64,000 nucleotides of DNA, from positions 496,001-560,000 of the forward strand of contig BGKB01000020.1 of assembly GCA_003116975.1 (NCBI GenBank), in the 5' to 3' direction. The position numbers were made by a program, and so were the translations under genes. Under the pieces are notes generated by a model, which was not told the DNA's origin, did no database searches, and was given only the letters and a program-made list of their open reading frames with translations. Source of the stretch: Aurantiochytrium sp. KH105. Lineage: Eukaryota; Sar; Bigyra; Thraustochytrida; Thraustochytriidae. Positions 19,801-28,530 of the stretch are shown here, one piece after another (position 1 is the stretch's first letter; each line of letters opens with the position of its first letter).

Positions 19801-22341
19801 ATGGAGATCGCTCGCGTGCACCTCAAGGCAGACTTTCGAGAAAGCAAGGTGCGAGAATGGGGCATCAACGTGCTCGAAAGAGCCCGCGTGAGCTTTGCGC
19901 GCGAGGCTGCACCAGGAGAGCTCACCATGAACGTCGACACCTTTGTACAACTTTTCCAGGAGCTGAGCACCAAAGACGCTGTGCGATTGTTCAAACAGTT
20001 CAGCGAGCGTGCTTCTGTGCGAGACATGACGCGCGCACGATCGGCAAGAGGCAGCGCGCTGACCATATTTACGGGCATGTGTCTCTTGTGCGGCGCATCG
20101 CCGCTCGAGAAATTGCGTTTCCTCTTTGACGTTTTCGATCTCAGCAAAAGCGCCTCGCTATGGGCAGACGAGTGCGCAATCTTCCTCACGTGCATTCTTC
20201 GTGCCTTTGGCACGCTTGCGGATCACGCTCCAGCGCTTTTAAAAAAGAACCCACAGGTTCTTGACGCCATTGTCCAGAGGCCCTTTCAGGAGCACGCTGT
20301 TCTTTATCTTTCTTGGCCCATGTTCCGCGACTGGGCATTTCAGGTCATGCAAGACCTCGTGGTCGACCGCGACCACACTATTGACACGCCTTCGAATTCA
20401 ACGCACGGCAAAACGGCAAAGCGACGAGCACGATCTGGCGTCGCCATTCCTGACGCCGAGCAGGATCGGGAGTCCCAAACAGACCAACCCCGAGCCGACA
20501 AGGGGGAGATTGCCTACGGCGCTCGAGCCAACAACCAAATGAGTCCACACGAGTGCGGCGTCGAAAGTGGCGCAAGCGAGGAAAGCGAATTTCCTGTTCG
20601 GCGCGGCAGCTCACGACTGGGAGGGAACAACAAGATGACGCGAGGGCCAGAGATTATTGGACCCGAAGAAGATAGCACACTAGAAGATGTGTCCGCAAGC
20701 GTGGACATTTTGAGTCTCGAAGAAGACGAGCAACAAGACGAAGAACGAGCAAGAAGAGTGGAGGAAAGAACTTATGCAGAAGCTGTCCCGGAGTCCAGCC
20801 CTCGGGGCGAAGGCGACTGTGAGGACCTTCAGCATGGTCAAGATGACATGGACGAGGAAGGGGACGCCGACGATTTCCTGGATGCGGACCAGGCCATGGA
20901 TCAGATCTTGAGCTGCTTGCCCGAGATTGACGCTGGCGATCTCTCAAGTTTGCCGTGGCTGCTTAATGCGACGCGCATGCTTGCAGAGCATGACGAATGT
21001 GCGACGCTGGGCAATATCGTGCCACAGATTCTCCCCTTGATATGCAACGTAGCCGCCTGCGAGGATCCTGATCTGGCCATGCAAGCGTTCCAGGTTCTTG
21101 GTGCAATTATCGACGGCGCTCCTGCAAAGGTGTGCGAAAGCAGTGATACTGTGAATGAGCGCGCATTACTAGAAATGTGTCTTGTCCGTAGCGTGGACGC
21201 GGATCCCCTCATCGGAGCCGCCGCTAGTACGTGCTTGTATCGCATCGCCGAAAAGCAGCCGTATGGCTTTGGGCGCACGCTGGCAGCCCTCCTCGAGGCT
21301 GGCACTTTGCATGATCTTTCAAGCGTCATCTTGCAGTGCGCAAACACGCTGGAACAGCTCTTGGACTGCATGCCCCCGCCAGAAGAACTCGATGTCGGGA
21401 TGGATGGCCGTCTCGGACTTTTACTCTCAGCGCTCTGTCTATGGGCGCATGGGTCGCTCGAAGACTGCAAACACACGGCCAAGATTCTTGTTGTCAAGCT
21501 TGGCATTCGCTACAGTGGAGATCCACAATGGGACGAAGCCATTGCCAAGACGGAATCGGTTCTTTTGCAGGCTTGGAACCAGGGCATGGATCCGACTCCT
21601 GAAGAGGAAGCCGCAATGGAGCAAGAGCAGGAGCAACGCCGACGACGTGAAGAAATGATGGCGAAACTTGGTGAAGACGACGAGGCGGGAGCAATTGAGC
21701 GAGACTTGGCAGAACGCGGCTGGCTCGTCCCTGCGGGCAGAGTCCCACAACCTTGCAATGCCGAGGAGGCGTGCATGTACCCGCAGGTTTTTGCCATCCT
21801 GGGGTACCGAGGCCGCGGCGGTCCCAGCGTTGGTGTTCCTCCACAAAGCACCTTTGATCGCTCGGGGACCTTTCGCAGGCGAGAAGTGGTCAAGGAATCG
21901 CGTACGGTAGAGTTCATGAAGGTGTTGTGGAACGGAAGTGTTCAAGTTTGGGAGGAAACGGAGGAAACTGTCAAGGAGACGACGCATCTAGAGGCGGCAA
22001 ATGGCGAGTTTGCACATCGTGAGAAGGTCAAGCTCACTCAGAGGGAAGCCGTCAATGGAGAGTCGACCAAGGAGGACAAGTCTCGTCGTGACTATGTGCA
22101 TCTCAAGAACACCACGGGAGAATTTGCCACATACGTGGACTGCGCCTCACCGACAAGTCCCCAGATCGCTGCAACTTCGCCAGACTGGTCATCATTTGGC
22201 TTTGGCACTGGAGGCCCGCAAATTTCATCTTCTACCCACGTCGCCTCTCTCTTTGACACAGCGTCTGGGCCGCAGCAAGCTGAAGAAAATCATGAGGGCA
22301 CCGTTACTTACGTTGTTCATGAACCCGAATCCCCGTTATGA
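19801..22341 (+). CDS. EF-hand-like / helical-repeat protein of unknown function
   Basis: 846 residues from ATG at 19801 (MEIARVHLKADF); the frame extends upstream through the CT microsatellite, which argues for 19801 as the start. Residues about 1-190 look like a calcineurin-B-style pair of EF-hand folds (FLFDVFDLSKSASLWADE), but the loop lacks the full set of Ca-binding acids, so calcium binding is doubtful. Residues about 195-360 are charged and disordered, including acidic runs. Residues about 365-600 are hydrophobic helices of ARM/HEAT character (SSLPWLLNATRMLAEHDEC, LGNIVPQILPLICNVAACEDP). The C-terminus (about 690-780) contains a repeated module with NGEFAHRE, NGESTKED and TGEFATYV about 25 residues apart. 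I do not recognise a named family. It is convergent with TypA (452 bp apart). Confidence 0.85.
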   Translation: MEIARVHLKADFRESKVREWGINVLERARVSFAREAAPGELTMNVDTFVQLFQELSTKDAVRLFKQFSERASVRDMTRARSARGSALTIFTGMCLLCGASPLEKLRFLFDVFDLSKSASLWADECAIFLTCILRAFGTLADHAPALLKKNPQVLDAIVQRPFQEHAVLYLSWPMFRDWAFQVMQDLVVDRDHTIDTPSNSTHGKTAKRRARSGVAIPDAEQDRESQTDQPRADKGEIAYGARANNQMSPHECGVESGASEESEFPVRRGSSRLGGNNKMTRGPEIIGPEEDSTLEDVSASVDILSLEEDEQQDEERARRVEERTYAEAVPESSPRGEGDCEDLQHGQDDMDEEGDADDFLDADQAMDQILSCLPEIDAGDLSSLPWLLNATRMLAEHDECATLGNIVPQILPLICNVAACEDPDLAMQAFQVLGAIIDGAPAKVCESSDTVNERALLEMCLVRSVDADPLIGAAASTCLYRIAEKQPYGFGRTLAALLEAGTLHDLSSVILQCANTLEQLLDCMPPPEELDVGMDGRLGLLLSALCLWAHGSLEDCKHTAKILVVKLGIRYSGDPQWDEAIAKTESVLLQAWNQGMDPTPEEEAAMEQEQEQRRRREEMMAKLGEDDEAGAIERDLAERGWLVPAGRVPQPCNAEEACMYPQVFAILGYRGRGGPSVGVPPQSTFDRSGTFRRREVVKESRTVEFMKVLWNGSVQVWEETEETVKETTHLEAANGEFAHREKVKLTQREAVNGESTKEDKSRRDYVHLKNTTGEFATYVDCASPTSPQIAATSPDWSSFGFGTGGPQISSSTHVASLFDTASGPQQAEENHEGTVTYVVHEPESPL

Positions 22342-22793
22342 CGTCATGACGACGCTGAACGAACTTGCAGTTAGCCGACCTCTTGCGAGGTCAGCCTCAG
22401 ACGATAAGAACCGTATGACCACAATTTAACTCTTCCACAATTCAACTCTTCCTGTTTCTGTTTTTTGAAGAGGAGAAGGGAGGAGACGAAGAGAATATAA
22501 TTTTTTTTCGTTTGATTTCTTATGTTGATGTGGTGGGATGGTATAGACTTGATGGAGAGGTTGCGCGTACATGAGTTGGGTGGAGTGAGACGAGGAGGCT
22601 ATTTCCGCCGCTTTACATCCCAGTTTCTACGCGAGACCTCGGTTGGTTTCTGACATTCAATTAGTTTTAAATGCCACCTTGCCTTGGCGTTGCCGTTGTG
22701 CGAAGTAAGAAGAGCTCTTGAGACAAGTCAACTTCAAGACGACAGGAGGAGAAAAGGAAGCTGCGTCCCGGAAAGAAACCAGCATTGGGCTGC
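22342..22793. other. Convergent 3' intergenic region
   Basis: Between the stop codons of the 19.8 kb gene and TypA. It contains T-runs (about 22500) and AT-richer DNA typical of 3' flanks. A CRE-like palindrome TGACGTCATGACG lies immediately at the stop codon of the upstream gene (about 22338-22350). No gene seen. Confidence 0.7.
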
Positions 22794-24803
22794 TTAGTTC
22801 TTCCTGGCCTTGCGCACGCTGCCGAGCACACTCTTGCGCAGACGAATGGCATGTGGGGTCACCTCGATGATTTCATCCGAGTTGATGTATCCGATGGCGT
22901 CCTCAAGTGTCAAGACACGGGGCGGCGTGAGACGAACAGTGTCATCCTTGCCCGCAGCGCGAATGTTGGTGAGCTTCTTGGTCTTGGTGATGTTGACCTC
23001 GATGTCCTCACTTCGCGAGTTCTCGCCAATAATCATACCCTGGTACACGTCCGTGTTGGGGCCAATGAAGAGCTCACCGCGTGCCTCTGCAGAGTCGAGC
23101 GCATACGAGGTGGCAATACCCGCAGCGGAAGAGAGAATGACGCCCTTGCGGGAATCGCCAATGCGACCCTTGTGGGGCTGGTACTCGAAGAAGACCGAGT
23201 TGACGATGCAGTCACCGCGGCACATGCGCGTGATCTCGGCACGCAGACCGACCATGCCACGGGATGGGATGTGAAAGGACATCTTGCGGCGCGAGCCCTC
23301 CTCATTGAGTGACGCATCCGTGAGGTCACCCTTGCGGCCGATCACGAGCTCCATGACCTTGCCGGCAATCTCCTCGGGGACGTCAATGCTAATCTCCTCG
23401 ACAGGTTCGAGCTTCTTGCCCTCGTCGTCCTCGATGAAGAGAGCCTTGGGCGGCGACACACTGAGCTCAAAGCCCTCACGACGCATGGACTCGATGAGAA
23501 TGCCGAGCTGCATCTCACCACGACCGTGCACCTCAAAGGACTCGCGTCCGTCAATATTGCGCGTCTCCTTTTCGATCTGAATGGCGACGTTGGTCAGCGC
23601 TTCGCTGTGAAGGCGCTCCATGAGCATTTGCTGCGTAAGCTTGCTGCCACCGCTGCTCTCCTTGTTGCCCGCGAGTGGGGAGTCGTTGACGGCAAAGAAC
23701 ATGCTAATGGTGGCCGGGTCCAGCTTGGGGGCCTTGAGCGGGCCGTGGGAGGCAGCGCTTTGAGCGCAAATTGTGTCACCGACGCGGCCATCAAGAATGC
23801 CAGCAATGGTTACAAGATCGCCAGCCGTGGAACCGTCAATCTCGTAGCGCGCAGTACCGACGCGCTTCATGAGCTTGACGACAGTCGCAGCATCGTCGAC
23901 CGTCTTTCCGTCCGGGTTCATAACGTGCACCGTATCGCCGGTCTTGAGGCTACCGCTGAGGATGCGACCCGTGAGCAGGAGCTTGCCAAGATGAATACTA
24001 GGGTCGGATTCCATGATGCTCACGAGCATGCGGAGGTCTGACGTGGTCTTATCGATGCGCGGGGACGGGATGGTACTGACGATGGTGTCCAACAGCGGGG
24101 TCATGTCGCCCTTGAAGGACTCAAGTTCATCCTCGGCCGGCAGGGCAAGCGAAGACCAGCCGTCTTTGCCGGAAGTGTAGATGGTCTTGTACTCGAGCTG
24201 GTCGTCGTTGGCATCGAGCGAGCAAAAGAGATCAAAGACCTCGTTTTCGACTTCAGCGACGCGGGCCGTGGGCCGATCGACCTTGTTGATGACGACTACG
24301 GGCAAGAGCCCGAGCGCGAGGGCCTTACTGAGGACGTACTTTGTCTGGGGCATGGGACCTTCGGTGGCGCACACGACAAGACAGATGCCGTCGACCATGG
24401 AGAGCACGCGCTCCACTTCGCCGGAGAAGTCACTGTGGCCCGGGGTATCGACGAGGTTGATGGTCTTTTCGCCGTGGGGCATGCTGGTGACCTTGGAAAG
24501 AATAGTGATGCCGCGCTCGCGCTCGAGGTCGTTGGAGTCCATCACGCGGTCGTTCAGAGCCGTGCGGGCGTCGGTCGACGACAGCAGGGCGTCCACAAGC
24601 GTGGTCTTGCCGTGGTCGACGTGCGCCACGATGGCCACGTTGCGGAACTTGTCCCCCTCGGGCGCCGTCGCGAGTCCCCGCGCAAACCCTGCTGCCGCGC
24701 TGGGGATCGCCCTCGCCGCGAGGCCCGTCCTCGCGGCAGGAGCCGCCGCCGCCGCCGGCAGCCTCCACGCGCCCGCCGCGGCGCGCAGCATGGCCGTCCT
24801 CAT
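22794..24803 (-). CDS. typA: TypA/BipA translational GTPase, probably organelle-targeted
   Basis: 669 residues from the first ATG in frame at 24803 (MRTAMLRAAAGAWRLP). The first ~45 residues are rich in Ala and Arg with almost no acidic residues, a typical mitochondrial presequence. The GTPase signature is complete: AHVDHGKT (G1, about 60-67), RGITI (G2), DTPGH (G3), NKVD (G4). Domain II follows, then domain V and the TypA-specific C-terminus with TPHAIRLRKSVLG. In bacteria BipA/TypA is a ribosome-binding EF-G relative that aids 50S assembly and stress or cold adaptation; plant homologues act in chloroplasts. Here a role on mitochondrial ribosomes is inferred from the presequence. No introns seen. 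Confidence 0.94.
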   Translation of the reverse strand: MRTAMLRAAAGAWRLPAAAAAPAARTGLAARAIPSAAAGFARGLATAPEGDKFRNVAIVAHVDHGKTTLVDALLSSTDARTALNDRVMDSNDLERERGITILSKVTSMPHGEKTINLVDTPGHSDFSGEVERVLSMVDGICLVVCATEGPMPQTKYVLSKALALGLLPVVVINKVDRPTARVAEVENEVFDLFCSLDANDDQLEYKTIYTSGKDGWSSLALPAEDELESFKGDMTPLLDTIVSTIPSPRIDKTTSDLRMLVSIMESDPSIHLGKLLLTGRILSGSLKTGDTVHVMNPDGKTVDDAATVVKLMKRVGTARYEIDGSTAGDLVTIAGILDGRVGDTICAQSAASHGPLKAPKLDPATISMFFAVNDSPLAGNKESSGGSKLTQQMLMERLHSEALTNVAIQIEKETRNIDGRESFEVHGRGEMQLGILIESMRREGFELSVSPPKALFIEDDEGKKLEPVEEISIDVPEEIAGKVMELVIGRKGDLTDASLNEEGSRRKMSFHIPSRGMVGLRAEITRMCRGDCIVNSVFFEYQPHKGRIGDSRKGVILSSAAGIATSYALDSAEARGELFIGPNTDVYQGMIIGENSRSEDIEVNITKTKKLTNIRAAGKDDTVRLTPPRVLTLEDAIGYINSDEIIEVTPHAIRLRKSVLGSVRKARKN

Positions 24804-26341
24804 GACGCGCCGCCGAATCAATCGCGCGACCCTGCGCCGCGATCTACCCTCCAGGCCCGCCCGCCGCGCCGCGACGCAGCCGACGCGGCCGCTGCCCTGC
24901 CTGCCTGCCTGCCTGCCTGCGCTGCCCGCGGCCAGGCCTCGCGCGCTCGCGCTCGCTCGCTCGCTCCGAGCGGGCTGCGCGTTGCGAGAATGGGTGAAGG
25001 CCGCAGCCGCGCCCGGAGGAAGAGAGAGAGGAGAGGAGATCAGATGGCGAGGGACGAGATGGCGGCGTGGCGACCACCCAATCGCGAGGAGACGCCCCGG
25101 CCGCGAAAAGCGCGAGCCCGCGCCGGAGAGGCCGCTCGCGGGGCGGCGGGACGCGCGGGTGCGGCGAGGGCTGCGGCAGGTCCCGCGCGGGCCTCTGCGG
25201 GGAGAGCGCGAGGTCTCGCGACTCGCGCAGAAATGGCCGCGGAGAGGAGATACGCTTGCGTGCTCTTTTGATGAGGTGATTGATGCTGGGGTGTTATGTG
25301 CGATTTGATGTGATGTGATGTGATGTGATGTGATGTGATGTGAGACGAAGCCGTGTGGTTCGCGGTGACCCCTGTTGCAAGAAGCCGTCGCCGATTAGGT
25401 AGGGTAATAAGAGCGGCTTGCCAGCCTCGCTGGGCTTGCATGGCTGCTTTTGCTTTTGTGTTTGCATGCCGAGGATACCTTAGCGCGGCGGTAGCAGACT
25501 CGGACAAGTCGTTCGAAAGGCCCCCTTCACGCGAAGAGGTCATGTGATTGCAACAAGCAAGTGTCGTGCTGCACTGGAGCGACGAAAAACGGCCGAAGGA
25601 CGTTCGACTGAGCAAGGTCTGACGCACGCCACGCTGTGACGCTTGGGTGCACAAGACTGAGTCTTTGCAGAGGTCGCACTCTGACCCGCCCAGTGGGATG
25701 GGACGGCACGTTCGTGTACGAAAAACCTCCCTCTCCTCATTTTGTTCAGAAAGCTCCACAAACTGACGACGTTTGCCTGCCTGCCGGCTATTCCAGCTCG
25801 CCGCACCGGCAAAGAAAGAGAAGCGAGCAAAAGCTAATGGCAGCGCGTCAAGACTTGTGCACGCACTTCGCTCAACGTAGTAGGAGGAGAAGAGGAGGCG
25901 CTTTGTCCTTGTAGCCAACATAAATGCACACCTTGGTCCGACTCCGGGTCTGATGAAATGCGCACATCCTAAAATATACAGTTACCATATAAGATGCAAG
26001 GCCACAAGACACAGAGGAGATGAAACCACTTCGCCTCCCCCCTCAGGGACAGAAGAGTCCGTGCGCAATACAGGGACAAGCAAACCCGCTTTGAGACGAC
26101 AGGCGCGCGACGCCGCGAGCGCGTGGCAGCTGACAAGGAGCTGCACGGCCCGGCCTCGTGCCTCTGCCTGCCCCCCCCACTCCTCCCCCCCTCCCCCCCC
26201 CCCCCCCTCTTGGTCGAGGCCGCACGCGCAGGACCAGGGGCCGAGTACGTACCGTGCACGAAGACGTCCACGTCCCCGACAACGTCTACGTCTACGTGCC
26301 GAGCTCAGGTGCACGTTTACGTGGACTACCCGACGAGCAGA
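24804..26341. other. Divergent intergenic region between TypA and the PqiA-like gene
   Basis: 1.5 kb, very GC-rich for the first 400 bp (CCTG and CGCT microsatellite tracts at about 24893-24970), then a TGATG pentamer array, then mixed sequence with a poly-C run (about 26168-26210) just upstream of the PqiA-like start. No coding sequence is supported; the frame of the PqiA-like gene is open to 26123, but that segment is Pro/Ser/Thr-rich low complexity that includes the poly-C run. Confidence 0.65.
25306..25343. repeat. (TGATG)n pentamer microsatellite
   Basis: Seven perfect TGATG units followed by TGA. It lies in the divergent promoter interval between TypA and the PqiA-like gene. Confidence 0.95.
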
Positions 26342-28198
26342 ATGGAGAACGTGGACCTGAATTCGAAGCACTCGCTGCATCAGGTGTACCCGCAGCGCGT
26401 GAGCATTGTGACGCTGCTGTTCTTGCTGGGCAATGTCGGGCTGCAAATTTACTCGCATGTTGGCTTGAGTGCCGTGGTGCTGTCGAACCAGAACCCAGGG
26501 GAAAGCGACTCTTTTTCGGGGATCGCAGAATCCGGAGCCGCTGTCAATGACACAGAGTTTCAGATTTACTTTTGCGAGACGGGCCAGTACAATTACCCTG
26601 ACGTCATGGAGGAATGTGTTTTTAGCTTTTCCGCGGCGAGTCTGCGAACGTGTCTGCGCGAACAGGGTGTTGAGGGCACTGATGACACTGTAGACTGTCT
26701 AGGCGTAGCTACTGCTTGCGTGCGCAACACTTGCGGAGGAATATGCGCCTGCGTCAGATATCCCACAGAGGGCGCAGAGTGCGATGAAGAAGCATGCAAC
26801 TCGTGCGTGTCCGACGACTGCATTGCTCCGCTCGAGGTGTGCTGGGGCGTCACGGTAGATGCTTTCGAGGACACTGATTGCTCGACGATCGGCACCGAGA
26901 CGGAGCGGCGTGTGTTGGATGAATTTGAAGCCTCTGAGAGCCGCGCACTCGCCGACGAACCTGAAGATGGTCTGTACGTGGTCTACGAGGTGAGCTTTAT
27001 CTCGTCGGTCAAGGATGCGATCAACGGAGAAGCTTATGGCATTGCGGTGGTCATTCTGATTTGTTCAGGCATCTGGCCTTATACCAAGAACATTATCATG
27101 TTTGTGGCATGGTTCGTGCCCATGACAGCCGCCACGCGAAGCTCAATCCTCAAGAACCTGACGCGCCTGGCCAAGTGGTCGATGGTGGATGTTTTTGCCG
27201 TAGTCATTATTGTGTGCGGCGTGCGTATCGAGAAAATGATCGGAGCGGGCGAACTCGTGGTGCTTGCGGAGCCGCGCATTGCCATCGTAACTTTTGCAAT
27301 CGCGGCAGTTTGGGATTTGGTCCAAGGCGAGTATATGCGTGCCAAGCATCTCGAGCTACTGGAGCGGTGCTCGGACCAAGCTCCCGGCACGAACTCCAAC
27401 AAAGCCCTAGTGAAATCGCTGCGCTTCTCACTCGAAGGCTCGTATGATGCAACGTGCAGCCTCTTTGGCAAGGTGTTCTGGTTCATGTGGTGCTTTGCCC
27501 AAGTGGGTCTCGCCTTTGCTGGCGTCGCAGTGCCGTGCATGTCGTTTTCCATTACGGGTTTGGCTGCCTCTCTCGAAGGCACGAACGGTTACGAGTACTC
27601 CGCAGGCAGCATCTTTTCCACATTGGTGTCGCAAGAGCGCCTCGACTTGATGCGTGAGCCAGGAATGAGCGTGGTGCTCATGATTTTCTATCTTGTTATG
27701 GTCTTTCTCGTGCCCATTGCGCAATACATTGTAATCGCAGTGGCATCCTTTGTGGGCTGGAACAAGCCTCTGGCCACGCTCACGGACATTGTGGGTGGTT
27801 TCGCATGCCTCGACGTCTTTGTTCTCTCCTTTGGTGTCGTCATTGCGGAGTGGGATATGTTCATCAACAAGGCCATCGGTACTCAAGCTCAGGATCTCTG
27901 TCCTACGGACGACGTTGTCTGCCTCGGCATGCAGTCCGAGATTCTCGTGGGCTTTTATCTCCTCGTCGTTGCCGTCATCCTTGGCTGGGTGAGCGAAATC
28001 TTTTTCACGTATGGATTTGCTCAGGCCTTTCATCCCGTCGAGCACATTCGGATTGCGGACGTTCTCTTTGGCAAGCCGGCGACAGCATGTCTCACAAAGG
28101 CCGCGGCATTGCCAGACGCTGAGAACCAAGGGCCCGATGTGCCTCCGACTGCAAAGGTTGCCGAAATCCCTGTCGCTTCGACCGCAACCATGAACTAG
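26342..28198 (+). CDS. PqiA-like multi-pass membrane protein with Cys-rich ectodomain
   Basis: 618 residues from ATG at 26342 (MENVDLNSKHSL). A first transmembrane helix lies at about 20-45 (SIVTLLFLLGNVGLQIYSHVG). It is followed by a ~200-residue Cys-rich, acidic soluble loop (C-x-C pairs such as CGGICACVRY and CNSCVSDDC), likely disulfide-bonded and lumenal or extracellular. A PqiA-type membrane core then follows: SGIWPYTKNIIMFVAWFVP, a short basic loop, LAKWSMVDVFAVVIIV, and a second set of helices with LMIFYLVMVFLVPIAQYIV and LTDIVGGFACLDVFVLSFG. The W-P-x-x-K and KWSM-x-DVF elements are the family signature I recognise. Bacterial PqiA works with PqiB/PqiC in lipid transport between membranes; the function in eukaryotes is not established. 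It faces eEF3 convergently (332 bp). Confidence 0.85.
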   Translation: MENVDLNSKHSLHQVYPQRVSIVTLLFLLGNVGLQIYSHVGLSAVVLSNQNPGESDSFSGIAESGAAVNDTEFQIYFCETGQYNYPDVMEECVFSFSAASLRTCLREQGVEGTDDTVDCLGVATACVRNTCGGICACVRYPTEGAECDEEACNSCVSDDCIAPLEVCWGVTVDAFEDTDCSTIGTETERRVLDEFEASESRALADEPEDGLYVVYEVSFISSVKDAINGEAYGIAVVILICSGIWPYTKNIIMFVAWFVPMTAATRSSILKNLTRLAKWSMVDVFAVVIIVCGVRIEKMIGAGELVVLAEPRIAIVTFAIAAVWDLVQGEYMRAKHLELLERCSDQAPGTNSNKALVKSLRFSLEGSYDATCSLFGKVFWFMWCFAQVGLAFAGVAVPCMSFSITGLAASLEGTNGYEYSAGSIFSTLVSQERLDLMREPGMSVVLMIFYLVMVFLVPIAQYIVIAVASFVGWNKPLATLTDIVGGFACLDVFVLSFGVVIAEWDMFINKAIGTQAQDLCPTDDVVCLGMQSEILVGFYLLVVAVILGWVSEIFFTYGFAQAFHPVEHIRIADVLFGKPATACLTKAAALPDAENQGPDVPPTAKVAEIPVASTATMN

Positions 28199-28530
28199 CC
28201 AGCTCACTTTGTTAAGAGCAACCTTTTGTCTTTTTCTACCATTTGATCTTTTCGCAACAATGTTTGTGTGATCACCGAGATATGTCATGTGGTAGTCTCG
28301 AGGTGACGTATAACAAAAGATACAAAATCGAGAGCTCCACAGCAACCACAACGCCGCCGAGTGCTAGGACCCCAACTTTACACATCGCATCGTTGCACGT
28401 TATCCCCTCATTTCGTTCCTGCAATACATACAACCGACAGCGGGTCCGGAACAATCGTTCACATTTGAGAGAAAAAATAGATCACAATCCAAAAAGACAC
28501 AGATTTGTTTGTGAAAGGTTAATGTCAAAT
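28199..28530. other. Convergent 3' intergenic region
   Basis: 332 bp between the PqiA-like stop and the eEF3 stop. AT-richer than its neighbours; no gene or notable repeat seen. Confidence 0.7.
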
